Below are positions 1 through 11,009 of a stretch of DNA of 64,000 nt, piece by piece. The notes under the pieces were generated by a model. It made no database searches. It was not told where the DNA came from and was given only the letters and a program-made list of their open reading frames with translations. Origin of the DNA: Prochlorococcus sp. AG-363-O15 (GTDB lineage: Bacteria; Cyanobacteriota; Cyanobacteriia; PCC-6307; Cyanobiaceae). Both the position numbers and the translations under genes were made by a program. Location of the stretch: the NCBI GenBank assembly GCA_003278255.1, contig QCFZ01000001.1, forward strand, positions 1 through 64,000, in the 5' to 3' direction. Within the stretch, counting starts at the first letter, position 1, and each line of letters opens with the position of its first letter.

Positions 1-1203
1 GCTGCAGGACAAATAATATGGATATTAAGTGTACTTCTCTTAGGTGGCAGCTCAATCTTTGGAGGGATAAATTTCATAGCAACTATACTAAAACTTAGGA
101 GGCCAGGCTTAAAATTAATGCAACTACCTATGTATTGCTGGGCGATGCTAGGTACAAGTATTTTAGTAGTTTTGTCAACACCAGTCTTGGCCGGAACTTT
201 AATACTTTTAAGCTTTGATATTGTCGCTCACACTGGTTTTTTCAACCCCGTTCTAGGTGGGAATGTTATTGTCTATCAACATCTTTTTTGGTTTTATTCT
301 CATCCTGCTGTTTACATAATGGTGCTGCCTGCATTTGGTCTAGTAAGTGAAATATTACCTGTTCATTCCCGTAAACCTCTTTTTGGTTATACAACAATGG
401 TTTACTCAATTATGGCAATTGTTGTTTTAGGTCTTGTGGTTTGGGCTCACCACATGTTTACAAGTGGAACCCCTCCATGGATGCGTTTATTTTTTACAAT
501 TGCAACCTCGTTTATAGCTGTACCAACCGGCATTAAATTCTTTAATTGGGTAGCAACATTATGGGGTGGAAAAATATCTTTAAATAGTGCAGTACTTTTT
601 TCATGTGGATTTATTGTTAATTTTGTACTGGGTGGAATTACTGGAGTAGCACTAGCCCAAGTACCATTCGATATTCATGTACATGATACCTATTTCGTAG
701 TAGCTCATTTCCATTACATTGTTTATGGTGGATCAGTTTTTGTAATTTTTTCATCTATTTATCATTGGTTTCCAAAATTCACAGGGCGGCTACTAAATGA
801 AAATCTGGGTAGATTTCATTTCGCACTTACTTTCATTGGTTTCAACTTATGTTTTGCTCCACAGCATTGGCTAGGCCTCAATGGGATGCCAAGACGTGTT
901 GCCGAATACGACCCACAATTCACCTTAGTGAATCAAATCAGCAGTATTGGCGCATTACTAATGGCACTAAGCACTCTTCCATTCCTATACAACGTTATTC
1001 AAAGTACTTTTAAAGGTTTGGAATCTGGAGACAATCCTTGGCAAGCACTAACACCAGAGTGGTTAACAAGTTCGCCTCCTCCTGTTGAAAATTGGGTTGG
1101 AGACCCACCTTTGGTCAAAGAACCATATGGATATGGCCAAAAAGAAATTCAACCAAAAATAAAATCTAATCTAAACGTAAAGTCAATTAAAGAAGAGCAA
1201 TGA
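1..1203 (+). CDS. ctaD: Cytochrome c oxidase subunit I, 5'-truncated by the window edge
   Basis: Frame 1 is open from base 1 (AAGQIIWILSVLLLGGSSIFGG...); HDTYFVVAHFHYIVYGG and FYSHPAVYIMVLPAFG motifs of haem-copper oxidase subunit I. Confidence 0.95.
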   Translation, partial: AAGQIIWILSVLLLGGSSIFGGINFIATILKLRRPGLKLMQLPMYCWAMLGTSILVVLSTPVLAGTLILLSFDIVAHTGFFNPVLGGNVIVYQHLFWFYSHPAVYIMVLPAFGLVSEILPVHSRKPLFGYTTMVYSIMAIVVLGLVVWAHHMFTSGTPPWMRLFFTIATSFIAVPTGIKFFNWVATLWGGKISLNSAVLFSCGFIVNFVLGGITGVALAQVPFDIHVHDTYFVVAHFHYIVYGGSVFVIFSSIYHWFPKFTGRLLNENLGRFHFALTFIGFNLCFAPQHWLGLNGMPRRVAEYDPQFTLVNQISSIGALLMALSTLPFLYNVIQSTFKGLESGDNPWQALTPEWLTSSPPPVENWVGDPPLVKEPYGYGQKEIQPKIKSNLNVKSIKEEQ

Positions 1204-1805
1204 CAACACTTACCTCAACAACCCAGCAAAGTTCTGAAAAACCTGTCTCTCAAGAGGAAGAACATCCAGACCACAGGTTATTTGGATTAGCAGCATTCCT
1301 TGTGGCTGATGGGATGACTTTTGCTGGTTTCTTTGCAGCATATTTAACTTTTAAAGCAGTCAACCCACTATCACCTGATGCAATTTATGAACTAGAGCTT
1401 CCTCTACCCACCCTCAACACAATTCTTTTACTGGTCAGCAGTGCAACATTTCATAGAGCTGGACAAGCGCTCAAGAAAGACAAAGCATCTTTATGTCAAC
1501 TATGGCTAATCATTACTGCGCTCTTAGGCCTGGCTTTTCTAGGTAGTCAAATGGTTGAGTACTTCACATTGCCCTTTGGACTTACAGACAACCTATACGC
1601 AAGCACCTTTTATGCCCTTACAGGCTTCCATGGACTACATGTAACCCTAGGCGCATTAATGATTCTGATTGTGTGGTGGCAAACACGGTCTCCAGGGGGA
1701 CGAATCAACAAAAACAATCAATTCCCATTAGAGGCTGCTGAACTGTATTGGCACTTTGTTGATGGTATTTGGGTGATTCTATTTATCATCCTCTACCTGC
1801 TCTAA
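1200..1805 (+). CDS. ctaE: Cytochrome c oxidase subunit III
   Basis: Multi-TM protein with YWHFVDGIWVILFIILYL C-terminus and TGFHGLHVTLG; overlaps ctaD by ATGA. Confidence 0.93.
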   Translation: MTTLTSTTQQSSEKPVSQEEEHPDHRLFGLAAFLVADGMTFAGFFAAYLTFKAVNPLSPDAIYELELPLPTLNTILLLVSSATFHRAGQALKKDKASLCQLWLIITALLGLAFLGSQMVEYFTLPFGLTDNLYASTFYALTGFHGLHVTLGALMILIVWWQTRSPGGRINKNNQFPLEAAELYWHFVDGIWVILFIILYLL

Positions 1806-1909
1806 AACCCTGAATTTTTGTCCAAAGTAGAAAAGTTTTAATCAATCCCCCTTGCAACAATTGGACTTCCTATTCATAATTCGTTCAATTAACAATTAAA
1901 ACTGGCAAA

Positions 1910-2290
1910 ATGCTGGCCGGCAAAGAACTACTCGACAAAGCAAGATCTCTAAGCAATCGTCCCGAGGATGAAATTGCTAGAGGTTGTGGATACGTAGGCC
2001 CTAGCGGAAGGGTTTTACGAAAAAGCTTCTATCGCGCACTAGTGGAAGCTAAAGGTTACAAACTTCGCTCTAGCACTACTGGTAGAGCTGGTGGCAGGTC
2101 CTCACGAGGAAGACAGGCTGAATTCCGTACCCGAGTTCATGGGAATGGGAATCTGCTTATAGGTCATGCCTATACAAAAAGACTTGGTCTAGAACCTGGC
2201 CAAGAGTTCCGAATTGAAGTTCGAAGAGAGTCAGGCTCTATTTGGCTAATGCCCCTCGAAGACAAAAAAACTCAATCTAAAGAGACTTGA
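1910..2290 (+). CDS. Cyanobacterial AbrB-like transcriptional regulator
   Basis: LLDKARSLSNRPEDEIARGCGYV N-terminus and basic C-terminal domain typical of the cyanobacterial AbrB family. Confidence 0.75.
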   Translation: MLAGKELLDKARSLSNRPEDEIARGCGYVGPSGRVLRKSFYRALVEAKGYKLRSSTTGRAGGRSSRGRQAEFRTRVHGNGNLLIGHAYTKRLGLEPGQEFRIEVRRESGSIWLMPLEDKKTQSKET

Positions 2291-2325
2291 AAAGTGTTGA
2301 ATTCGTGACAAAGTTCTTCTGAGAA

Positions 2326-2994
2326 TTAAGTCCAACCTTGGTCTAACAGCCACTCCTTTGAGAGGTTGTTAGATACTTCTATTTTTTGACCACTTTTTCC
2401 AAAGCTGAGATTTTTGTTCAACAAATTTTCAGCATATTTAGCGATTAGGTCAGTCTCAAGGTTTACAAATGCACCAGTGCTCAAATATTTCAAAGAGGTG
2501 TTATCCCATGTATGAGGTATTACGGCTATCCAAAAACTAGAGCCATTACCAGTAATTCCAGCAATAGTTAGGCTTATACCATCTAAAGAGATACTTCCTT
2601 TTTCACACATGTAACGAGCTAAGGACAAATCTTTTAAACCAATTTCAACCCGCCATGATTTTGTTAAAAAATCAATAGCAATTACCTCTCCCAGTCCATC
2701 AACATGACCACTGACAATATGACCTCCTAATCGATCTGAAAAACGCAAGGCAGGTTCAAGATTTACAAACCCCCTTCTTTCTGCCTTCCATCCAAGTGTT
2801 GTTCTACTAAAAGTCTCTTCACTTACATCAGCAAGAAATCCACCAGCAACTAATGCTTTAACAGTTAAACAAACTCCATCAACAGCAATGCTATCCCCAA
2901 GGTTTAAGGGAGAGAAAGGATCACATCCTTCTACTAAAAGCCCTTGATTACGACGACTAACTTTTCCTATCGCCTGAATAAGTCCAGTAAACAT
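2326..2994 (-). CDS. ribE: Riboflavin synthase alpha chain (start probably MFTGLIQ rather than the ORF-track start at 3003)
   Basis: MFTGLIQAIGKV; duplicated lumazine-binding repeats (DSIAVDGVCLTV / GSISLDGISLTI). Confidence 0.92.
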   Translation of the reverse strand: MFTGLIQAIGKVSRRNQGLLVEGCDPFSPLNLGDSIAVDGVCLTVKALVAGGFLADVSEETFSRTTLGWKAERRGFVNLEPALRFSDRLGGHIVSGHVDGLGEVIAIDFLTKSWRVEIGLKDLSLARYMCEKGSISLDGISLTIAGITGNGSSFWIAVIPHTWDNTSLKYLSTGAFVNLETDLIAKYAENLLNKNLSFGKSGQKIEVSNNLSKEWLLDQGWT

Positions 2995-3057
2995 TTCTCC
3001 CAAGCCTTTTTACAAGAATAATTAGCCATAATCGGATATAGAGATCCCGAGGTAGTT

Positions 3058-3603
3058 GTGGTCGAGATGAGCGTGGCAGGACTCGGCCTGGATGCCTCTA
3101 ACAGAAGTCCTATTCTTTTGCTCCGTGACCCTTCTGGCCGTAGACAGGTTCCTATTTGGATAGACCACGCACAAGCCCACAACATAATGTCTGGTCTTCA
3201 AAAAGATCATTCTCAAAGACCTCTTAGTCATGACTTAATGATTAATCTTTTGGAAGCAGGAAATCTTTCTTTAGAAAGAGTCATTATTCACAATATTGAA
3301 GACAGTACATTTCAAGCAGTACTAAAACTCAGTCAAATAGTTAATGGAACTGCACAAAAAGACTTGTCTCAGACTATAGAAATCAATGCGCGTCCAAGCG
3401 ACGCAATAGCACTAGCGATTAGGACTGAATGCAGTATCTGGATGCTTGAAGAAGTCGTATCAGAAGCTTCAATACCAGTTGATGCTGATGCAGACGCAGA
3501 AGATCAAGATGAATTCCATCAGTTCATCGAAAAAATTAGTCCATCCGAATTAGTACAACACTTAAAAACAAGAGATTCCTCTGAAGAAAATCTGATTGAT
3601 TAA
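3058..3603 (+). CDS. Bifunctional nuclease family (DUF151) protein; GTG start 3058 or ATG 3067
   Basis: PILLLRDPSGRRQVPIWIDHAQAHNI ... INARPSDAIALAIRTECSIW. Confidence 0.85.
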   Translation: MVEMSVAGLGLDASNRSPILLLRDPSGRRQVPIWIDHAQAHNIMSGLQKDHSQRPLSHDLMINLLEAGNLSLERVIIHNIEDSTFQAVLKLSQIVNGTAQKDLSQTIEINARPSDAIALAIRTECSIWMLEEVVSEASIPVDADADAEDQDEFHQFIEKISPSELVQHLKTRDSSEENLID

Positions 3604-3626
3604 GAAAACTAAGGACCATTTCATTT

Positions 3627-4763
3627 ATGAAAAAAGCACGACGACCCTTTGGAAAAGATTATTTAGTAAGTCTTTTCACACTTGGAACCATGAGAGCACT
3701 TAGCTCTGAAAAAGAAATGTATAATGTTATAAAAGCTTCAGCATTTGCCGGAATAAATCACATAGAAACAGCACCTTCTTATGGAGTGGCTGAGGAGCTA
3801 ATAGGTAAATCATTGCAAAAAATGAATCATCAAAATATTGAGCCTTTAGGTGGATGGATTATAACAAGCAAAATTTTACCTGGCATTGATTTAGCTAATG
3901 GAAAAAAACAAATAAAAAATAGTCTATCTAAACTCAAAATACCAAAAATCAACAACCTCGCGATTCATGGATTAAATACATATGAGCATCTCGAATGGTC
4001 ACTAAATGGAGATGGCGAAAAATTATTAAAATGGGCCCAAGGTGAAAATCTTATTGGTCAAGTAGGCTTTAGTTCCCATGGTCACTATTCCATCATCCAA
4101 GAAGCAATCAATAGTAAAAGATTTGATTTCTGCAGTCTTCACCTACATCTTTTAGATCCAGAGAGAATTCCTTTGGCCAAACATGCATTAACTTTAGGGA
4201 TGGGGGTAATGGCTATATCTCCAGCAGATAAGGGTGGGCGTTTACAAAATCCTAGTGAAACATTGAAAAAAGATTGTCATCCCTTTTCTCCATTAGAACT
4301 TGCCTATAGATTTCTTCTTTCACAAGGAATAAGTACCCTTACTGTTGGAGCAAATAATTCAGCAGATTTAGTCCTCGCCTCAAAACTTGCAAATGCAAGT
4401 AATCCTCTTGAAGAATCAGAGCAAATAGCAATTCAAAATATAAAAGACCAATCAAAGTATCGTCTTGGGGCTACCTATTGTGGGCAATGTCGTAATTGTC
4501 TTCCATGCCCTAAAAATGTACCTATTCCAGAAATTCTACGCCTTAGGAATCTATTAATAGGTCATGACATGAATGAATTCACCAAAGAAAGATATAACCT
4601 GATAGGCAAAGCCGATCATTGGTGGGAAGTTAAAGATGCAACAGCATGTATGAAGTGCGGAGATTGTCTTCCACGCTGTCCAAACCAATTAGAAATCCCT
4701 AATCTTCTCAAAGAAACACATAATCTATTAATTAACAAACCAAGGAGAAGACTATGGGGCTGA
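3627..4763 (+). CDS. Aldo/keto reductase with C-terminal 4Fe-4S ferredoxin-type domain
   Basis: AKR fold N-terminus; CGQCRNCLPCPKNVPIPEI and CMKCGDCLPRCPNQLEIP. Confidence 0.85.
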   Translation: MKKARRPFGKDYLVSLFTLGTMRALSSEKEMYNVIKASAFAGINHIETAPSYGVAEELIGKSLQKMNHQNIEPLGGWIITSKILPGIDLANGKKQIKNSLSKLKIPKINNLAIHGLNTYEHLEWSLNGDGEKLLKWAQGENLIGQVGFSSHGHYSIIQEAINSKRFDFCSLHLHLLDPERIPLAKHALTLGMGVMAISPADKGGRLQNPSETLKKDCHPFSPLELAYRFLLSQGISTLTVGANNSADLVLASKLANASNPLEESEQIAIQNIKDQSKYRLGATYCGQCRNCLPCPKNVPIPEILRLRNLLIGHDMNEFTKERYNLIGKADHWWEVKDATACMKCGDCLPRCPNQLEIPNLLKETHNLLINKPRRRLWG

Positions 4764-5762
4764 TTGTCTCCATAAACTTTCTAAATCTCTTGTTTCTAAA
4801 TGACTCAAAGGATCTAGTGACCATGAATTTATCCAGGAATCTTTTGAAGAGAACATTATTGATCTATATCTAGATGGTAAAGATTTAATCGCAGTACTTA
4901 ACTCATAATCTTGCAAGGGAGGGATAAAGCCTACTGCAATAAGTTTAACTAATGAAGGTAAGCTCCATGCAGTTTCAATCAATGAATGAGGCAGAGGTTC
5001 ACGAGTAGAGGATGGTCTAATCAACAAACTCCAATTTATTGGGCTCCCACTACTTGGGAGAGCAATGCTCAAGCGTTGATCTCTTAATAAACTGGGCATA
5101 CATCTCTGCAAAGGTAAAACTGCCACCTTGGCTTTACCAGAAACAATCCAATTCAAGGCCTCACGATCATCAAAAGTAATTGCTTGGTTTCTCAAAAGCA
5201 CCAAAGCATCTTCATTAAACATTCGACTCGCTATAGACATCACAAGGCGAGGGCTATTAGGCAAAATAATTTTTCCTTTTAATTCAGGATTAAGTAATAC
5301 ATCCCATTGTTCTCTCGCCTGAGGTAACAAAGATTCTCCTTTACGAAAAAGCATTGCCCAAGGGCTAAATCCAATTGGAAAAACCTTCTTGGCAAAATTT
5401 GGATCCAAACTATCTAAGAACGTTGTTGCTTTATCAGACAAACGACTCAAAAAGTTTTCAGCACCAATTAATTGAAGTTCTTTTGATAAAAAATTCCCTA
5501 ACCATCCATCACCAATTGCAAGCAAATCAGCACTCTTAGCCAAATCAATAGATAGAGAACCTTGATTGTATTCATCCTGAAGTTCTTCAAATCGCCAAGG
5601 GTTGGGTAAAGCTTTTAGAAGTTCCTTTGGTAGGACTTCAGATCCTGCTCTCAAAACAGGACCACTTCTGCCTTTAACTAATCCACAACTTGCAAGACCA
5701 CCAAGGCCAGCAAGCGCCCCTAGTTGTAGAACCTTTCTTCTACTAAACATCTTTGAAATCAT
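4752..5762 (-). CDS. Extracellular solute-binding protein (polyamine-type), lipoprotein
   Basis: SRRKVLQLGALAGLGGLASCG signal with Tat-like RR and lipobox; PotD-like body. Confidence 0.65.
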   Translation of the reverse strand: MISKMFSRRKVLQLGALAGLGGLASCGLVKGRSGPVLRAGSEVLPKELLKALPNPWRFEELQDEYNQGSLSIDLAKSADLLAIGDGWLGNFLSKELQLIGAENFLSRLSDKATTFLDSLDPNFAKKVFPIGFSPWAMLFRKGESLLPQAREQWDVLLNPELKGKIILPNSPRLVMSIASRMFNEDALVLLRNQAITFDDREALNWIVSGKAKVAVLPLQRCMPSLLRDQRLSIALPSSGSPINWSLLIRPSSTREPLPHSLIETAWSLPSLVKLIAVGFIPPLQDYELSTAIKSLPSRYRSIMFSSKDSWINSWSLDPLSHLETRDLESLWRQSAP

Positions 5763-5789
5763 TTTAATAATGTAAAATACAAAGCAGTT

Positions 5790-6992
5790 TCATAAACAAG
5801 ACCCCTCCACTAAATCATCAACAGCCTCTTCACAAGCTTTGACTAAATCATCACAAGTTGCTCCATTTAATTGAGCCAAAAAAGCAAAAGCACCTGCCCC
5901 AACGCCCTCTTTTACATAACCTTTTTCATAATCTTGGAGTACTCTACAAACACTATTGTTAAAGCGAAGGCCACTAGCAAAACCAATCATCTTTATGTCA
6001 AAATGTTTTTCGATTAAACCAATAAGAGATAAAAGAGAACTGGATTCTTTTGTCTCCTCAGGCGAAGAAATAGATTCTTCTATGAGCCATGAAGTAGTAC
6101 CAAGCGCAATCCCTTCAACAAACCTTGAACGCTGGAATGGTTTCAACTCCGCAAGCGCTAAAGCCAAAACAGCCAACATTTGACTACCTCCTCCCAACAA
6201 AACTTTTTGGCCAACCTCCCTTGCACCAAGCAAAATACCAACTGCTGCTGCTTGAAAGGGGTCTCCCACTGCTGCTAACAATTGTTTAGGCAAAGGGTTT
6301 ACACCTAAACCTGAAGAAATCAATCCTCTTTGGACAATCTGCCTCTTTAATGAAGTAGGCGGGTTCCGAATACTTCCACTAATCAAATCTCCAACAGATA
6401 ATCCAAGTCCGGTTAAAACTGCCTGAGCCGTGGTCGTGCCACCAGGTACACATTCAGTAAGGAATAAAGGTTTACTTAGTCTTCGCCCCATTGATATACC
6501 CTTCTGCCAAAGAGTTTGAACACGCTCTAAACACATAGCATTTCCTGTAGTCAAGCAATCAGCAGGTCCATTCGAAGGCAAATCAAAACGAAGATGAGAA
6601 AAATCAGGTTGTTTAGATAACCCGACTGCAAGAACAAACGGATACAATCCCAGCCATCGATTAGCGACATAACTAATCAAAGCTGGTGAAACACCTGCAG
6701 GAAGAGCAGGCAATGGCCAACGTTTTTCTTTGGATGGTCCATATAAAAGAAGCTCTGCATCAGCTATTGCGGTAAATCTCCTGGAAACTGAGGTAGAACC
6801 AGCCGCCGAAATACCATCGATTTCTGCTGTGCGTGTTCCTCCAAGTATTAACAGAAAATCTAACCCTGAATTAGTTCTAGTAAGAATTTTGATCCATTTT
6901 TGAATTTCCAAAAAAGAAGTTCTTGAACCAAATGCTCTGCATCCATAAGGGAGGTTTTCCCATTGTAAAGCCATCAAAGATCTCTTGCTCAA
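5790..6992 (-). CDS. Nicotinate-nucleotide-dimethylbenzimidazole phosphoribosyltransferase-like (CobT-related) protein
   Basis: TECVPGGTTTAQAVLTGLG, GDPFQAAAVGILLGAREVGQKVLLGGGSQMLAVLALA. Confidence 0.75.
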   Translation of the reverse strand: MSKRSLMALQWENLPYGCRAFGSRTSFLEIQKWIKILTRTNSGLDFLLILGGTRTAEIDGISAAGSTSVSRRFTAIADAELLLYGPSKEKRWPLPALPAGVSPALISYVANRWLGLYPFVLAVGLSKQPDFSHLRFDLPSNGPADCLTTGNAMCLERVQTLWQKGISMGRRLSKPLFLTECVPGGTTTAQAVLTGLGLSVGDLISGSIRNPPTSLKRQIVQRGLISSGLGVNPLPKQLLAAVGDPFQAAAVGILLGAREVGQKVLLGGGSQMLAVLALALAELKPFQRSRFVEGIALGTTSWLIEESISSPEETKESSSLLSLIGLIEKHFDIKMIGFASGLRFNNSVCRVLQDYEKGYVKEGVGAGAFAFLAQLNGATCDDLVKACEEAVDDLVEGSCL

Positions 6993-7681
6993 AGTGGGTC
7001 TAAAGCTATGAGAGAATTCAATAGTTTTGGAGGTTCAGGAATGTGAGTTTTTAATCTAGGAAATATCCAAAAAGCCAAAGCATGAAGGGTTAAAACATAA
7101 ACAATCTCCTGTATTATCACTAAAGAAATAGCCATAAATTGAACATGTATTAAATCTGGAGAAAAAGGAACATGAAAAACATTAATTAACTTCTCTAATA
7201 AACCAGAACCTGCTCGTGTGATAACAACCCATAGGTTTTCACCAACTAACAAAGAAAGAATAAAAACTCTAATCAAAAAGCCACAAGTCCCTAAGAAAAC
7301 ACCAACACCCCAACTAAGCCACCAACTTAAATAATTTTTCCAACTCCAACCAAGCCAAAAAGCAAGCAATCCATAGGGGAACAAAATCAGAGGTCCACGA
7401 ACTGGCCCCATCAAGGCAGTCAGCAAAAGAACTGTTAGAGCAATCCCTTCAATGCCTGCATTTAATCCACGTCTTACTTGTAAAAGTGCCAAAGGCAATG
7501 GAAGAGCAAGCCTAAATAGTGCGCCACCAATTGGCAAATAGTAAAGAGCCACCCAAACGAGTGCTGTAGCAGCAGCCAAATAAGATGTTTCCATCATCTT
7601 AAGAGCCTGCACTCTACTTAGAGGTTTTGAAGGGCTAGACGCTTGCCTTAATCTTTTTTTCAAAAAAGTCTGCAACGTCAA
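6989..7681 (-). CDS. DUF2232-like multi-TM membrane protein
   Basis: Hydrophobic 230-aa protein; 4-nt overlap with the CobT-like gene. Confidence 0.6.
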   Translation of the reverse strand: MTLQTFLKKRLRQASSPSKPLSRVQALKMMETSYLAAATALVWVALYYLPIGGALFRLALPLPLALLQVRRGLNAGIEGIALTVLLLTALMGPVRGPLILFPYGLLAFWLGWSWKNYLSWWLSWGVGVFLGTCGFLIRVFILSLLVGENLWVVITRAGSGLLEKLINVFHVPFSPDLIHVQFMAISLVIIQEIVYVLTLHALAFWIFPRLKTHIPEPPKLLNSLIALDPL

Positions 7682-7705
7682 AGTCCTTTATTTATAGAAA
7701 GTTTA

Positions 7706-8170
7706 TTACTTCTTAGAAAAACTTACACGTTCTATTCTCTCTACCTCAAAACTAATTCCCGCATTACGCAAAGCCTTAGTCACACCTTCAGCAGGTGCCG
7801 AGGGATTAGCCTCTGAAAGCTTAATGGTAATGCGATATGGACTTGGATTAAATGGAATAATCATTGGTTTGATTTCTTTTTTCTGCTTAATCTGCGAAAC
7901 TTTCTTTCTATCTTTCTGAACCTGATCAATATTTTCTTTCGTTTTTAAATCAATCTTCCTTACAACTTTAGAAGTATTTGACGATGGACTATCTAGTGAA
8001 GCATCCTTAACCAGAGGCATTTCTGAAGGTGCATCAAAGCTTTCTGAAAGTTGTTGGCCAATAGGCGTATTAGCACATGACTCTAAAAACAGTATCAATA
8101 CTGGAGTGGAAACAAGACTTTTTCTAAAGAACTTCTGGAAACACTTAAGCTTAAACATAAACAGCAACAT
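7706..8170 (-). CDS. Hypothetical protein, putative lipoprotein
   Basis: N-terminal hydrophobic segment with LESCANT lipobox-like motif; abuts topA. Confidence 0.55.
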   Translation of the reverse strand: MLLFMFKLKCFQKFFRKSLVSTPVLILFLESCANTPIGQQLSESFDAPSEMPLVKDASLDSPSSNTSKVVRKIDLKTKENIDQVQKDRKKVSQIKQKKEIKPMIIPFNPSPYRITIKLSEANPSAPAEGVTKALRNAGISFEVERIERVSFSKK

Positions 8171-10881
8171 TATCCATCCCCAAGCTTAATCACTCTTACA
8201 GCACTAGCCCTAAGCCTTCCTGATTTAGTTGTAGTAGGTACCTTTCTTTGAGATGTTTTTGTGCTCTTTTTGCTAACACTTTTAGTTGCTTTCTTTTTCG
8301 CAGTGGCTGTCGTTTTTCTTGATGATTTTTTACTGGCAGCCTTTGCTGCTAATAATTCAACAGCCTCCTCAAGGCTAATATCATCTGCACTCTTTCCTTC
8401 TGGAAGAGATGCATTTAATTTTCCTTGTTTTACATATAATCCATAAGGCCCATCATAAATCTGGATCTTTTCATTATCTCCCGAAGGAGTTCCTAAATCC
8501 TTTAAAGCTGTTCGTCCACCTCTGCCTCGTTTAGGCATTGAAAGCAATTCCAATGCCCTTGGAAGTTCAACTTCAAGAACATCATCTTCACCCTTTAATG
8601 ATCGATAGTCCTTTTCACCTTTGCCTTTATTCCAAACAATGTAGGGACCAAATCTACCTAAACCAGCCTGTATTTTGCCGCCTTCAGGATGTTCCCCTAA
8701 AGAACGAGGCAAGCGTAATAATCCTAAAGCATTTTCAAAAGTCAAATCTTCTGGCTTAACTCCTTTAGGGAGAGAAGCACGTTTCGGTTTTGGGACTTCG
8801 TCACTTACTTGGCCTTTCTGTACATATGGACCATATTGACCAAATAGCAAGTAAATATTTTCACCAGTTTCTGGATCAATTCCTAAAGATTCAGGTCCAT
8901 CAACTTTCTGTTTAAGAATCTGTTCTACCTTTTTCTCATCCAAGTCAGCAGGTGTGGTTTCTTGTGGAAGAGTAGCTTTAACCAACTCTTCTTCTCCATC
9001 TTCACCTACTCGTTTAGATTCAAGATAAGCGCCAAAGCGTCCTATTCGAACAACACAAGGAAGTCCATCTAAATCTATAGTTCTTGATGCCCCTGGATCA
9101 ATATCCCCTTCCCTTTGTTGAACTTGAATCTCCAATCCTTTGTCACCTTTATAAAAACCTTCTAAATAAGGAAGCCACTTAACTTTTCCAGTAGAAATTT
9201 CATCTAAAGTTGATTCCATTCTTGCAGTAAAACTAGTATCAACTAGGTCAGGGAAATGTTCCTCAAGCAAAGATGTAACAGCAAATGCAGTAAAACTAGG
9301 CGTGAGTGAATTGTTCTGAAGAGATGAATATCCTCGATCTACAATTGTTCCAATTATACTTGCATAAGTAGAAGGCCTTCCGATACCTTCTTTCTCAAGC
9401 ATTTTCACTAATGAAGCCTCACTATATCTAGCTGGAGGTTGTGTCTTATGACTAAGAACTTCTACTTCTTTAGCATTAAGTTGATCCCCGACAGCTAACG
9501 CAGGCAATAAAACCTCTTTCCCTTCAAGTGCTGCCTCCGGGTCATCGCTACCTTCTACATAAGCTCGGAAAAAACCTGGGAAATCAATCCTCTTACCACT
9601 AGCACGAAAAGACGCTTCACCTGATAAAACATCAATTGCAACCATAGTCAAACGTGCATCTGCCATTTGACTAGCAACAGTACGTTTCCAAATAAGCTCA
9701 TAGAGACTTAAGTCGCGACCTTCTAAACCTGTTTCATTAGGAGTTTTAAAGTTTTCACCAGCAGGTCGAATTGCTTCATGCGCCTCTTGTGCATTGCGAG
9801 ATTTAGTACTGAACTGACGAACAGATTTACTAAGATATTCATTACCATATCGAGACTCAACACATTTTCTGGCTGCATGAATTGCCTGATCAGACAAATG
9901 CACAGAATCTGTTCTCATATAAGTAATGAACCCTCTTTCATAAAGCCCTTGGGCACAACGCATTGTCTCTCTAGCTGATAGCCTAAGTTTTCTATTAGAT
10001 TCTTGTTGAAGAGTACTGGTAGTAAATGGTGGAACAGGTTTTCTAGTTGTTTGTTTTTCCTCAACAGAATCAACTTTCCATTCACCAGAACGAAGTTTAT
10101 TTGCAAGAGTTTTAGCTTCTACTTCATTTATCAAACAAACGTTATGCCCTTTTTTAAGTTCACCTGTACTTTCATCAAAGTCATTACCATTAGCTATCCG
10201 TTTATCCGAAATACTTATAAGTTTGGCATCAAAACAACTACCTCCTTTTGCCAATGCAACCTTTAAATCCCAATAACTACCACTCTTAAAAGCTCTACGA
10301 GCTCGCTCACGTTGAACAAGAAGTCGAACTGCTACTGATTGAACTCTCCCAGCAGAAAGACCCCATGCAACCTTTTTCCAAAGAAGAGGTGAAAGGGTGT
10401 AACCAACCAATCGATCAAGAATCCGTCGGGTCTCTTGTGCATGAACCAGCTCCATATCAAGATCACGAGTTTGCTTAAGCGCCTTTGAAATAGCCTCTTT
10501 CGTGATTTCATGAAAAACCATTCTTTTAACAGGCACTTTTGGAGCCAGAAGCTGAAGCAGATGCCAACTAATGCTTTCACCTTCACGGTCTTCATCAGTA
10601 GCCAGTAGAAGCTGGTCAACTCCCTTTAAAGCCGCTTTTAGTTCTTTAACTATCTTCTTCTTATCCTTTGGGACGACATATAAAGGTTCAAAATCAGCGG
10701 TTGTATTCACGCCAAGATTCGCCCACTTTTGCCCCTTTTGGGCAGCAGGAATCTCACTTGCATTATTTGGCAAATCTCTTACATGCCCCATAGAAGCCTC
10801 TACTTGAAAATCCTTAGGCAGGAACCCTCGAATGGTTCGTGCCTTTGTAGGACTTTCGACGATGACCAGAGTTTGTACCAC
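8170..10881 (-). CDS. topA: DNA topoisomerase I
   Basis: [14 protein letters not shown] toprim start; [16 protein letters not shown] active-site region; Lys/Thr-rich C-terminus. Confidence 0.96.
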   Translation of the reverse strand: MVQTLVIVESPTKARTIRGFLPKDFQVEASMGHVRDLPNNASEIPAAQKGQKWANLGVNTTADFEPLYVVPKDKKKIVKELKAALKGVDQLLLATDEDREGESISWHLLQLLAPKVPVKRMVFHEITKEAISKALKQTRDLDMELVHAQETRRILDRLVGYTLSPLLWKKVAWGLSAGRVQSVAVRLLVQRERARRAFKSGSYWDLKVALAKGGSCFDAKLISISDKRIANGNDFDESTGELKKGHNVCLINEVEAKTLANKLRSGEWKVDSVEEKQTTRKPVPPFTTSTLQQESNRKLRLSARETMRCAQGLYERGFITYMRTDSVHLSDQAIHAARKCVESRYGNEYLSKSVRQFSTKSRNAQEAHEAIRPAGENFKTPNETGLEGRDLSLYELIWKRTVASQMADARLTMVAIDVLSGEASFRASGKRIDFPGFFRAYVEGSDDPEAALEGKEVLLPALAVGDQLNAKEVEVLSHKTQPPARYSEASLVKMLEKEGIGRPSTYASIIGTIVDRGYSSLQNNSLTPSFTAFAVTSLLEEHFPDLVDTSFTARMESTLDEISTGKVKWLPYLEGFYKGDKGLEIQVQQREGDIDPGASRTIDLDGLPCVVRIGRFGAYLESKRVGEDGEEELVKATLPQETTPADLDEKKVEQILKQKVDGPESLGIDPETGENIYLLFGQYGPYVQKGQVSDEVPKPKRASLPKGVKPEDLTFENALGLLRLPRSLGEHPEGGKIQAGLGRFGPYIVWNKGKGEKDYRSLKGEDDVLEVELPRALELLSMPKRGRGGRTALKDLGTPSGDNEKIQIYDGPYGLYVKQGKLNASLPEGKSADDISLEEAVELLAAKAASKKSSRKTTATAKKKATKSVSKKSTKTSQRKVPTTTKSGRLRASAVRVIKLGDG

Positions 10882-11009
10882 AGACGAATGAAAAACCTTT
10901 CTTACTCTTTATCGCACTAAATAGGGGGCTGCATAGAGCTTGAACAAATTCACAGACTCAATTAGTAACGCAGCTAAAGTCACTAAAGCAGGTTTTATAA
11001 GGTTTCTCC

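Noticed and set aside
2967-3231. Antisense ORFs 2967-3185 and 3022-3231
   Set aside because: Shadow frames overlapping ribE and the DUF151 gene; compositionally implausible proteins.
9778-10266. Several small ORFs on both strands inside topA
   Set aside because: Fully contained in a strongly supported gene; Phe/Ser/Cys-rich shadow translations.
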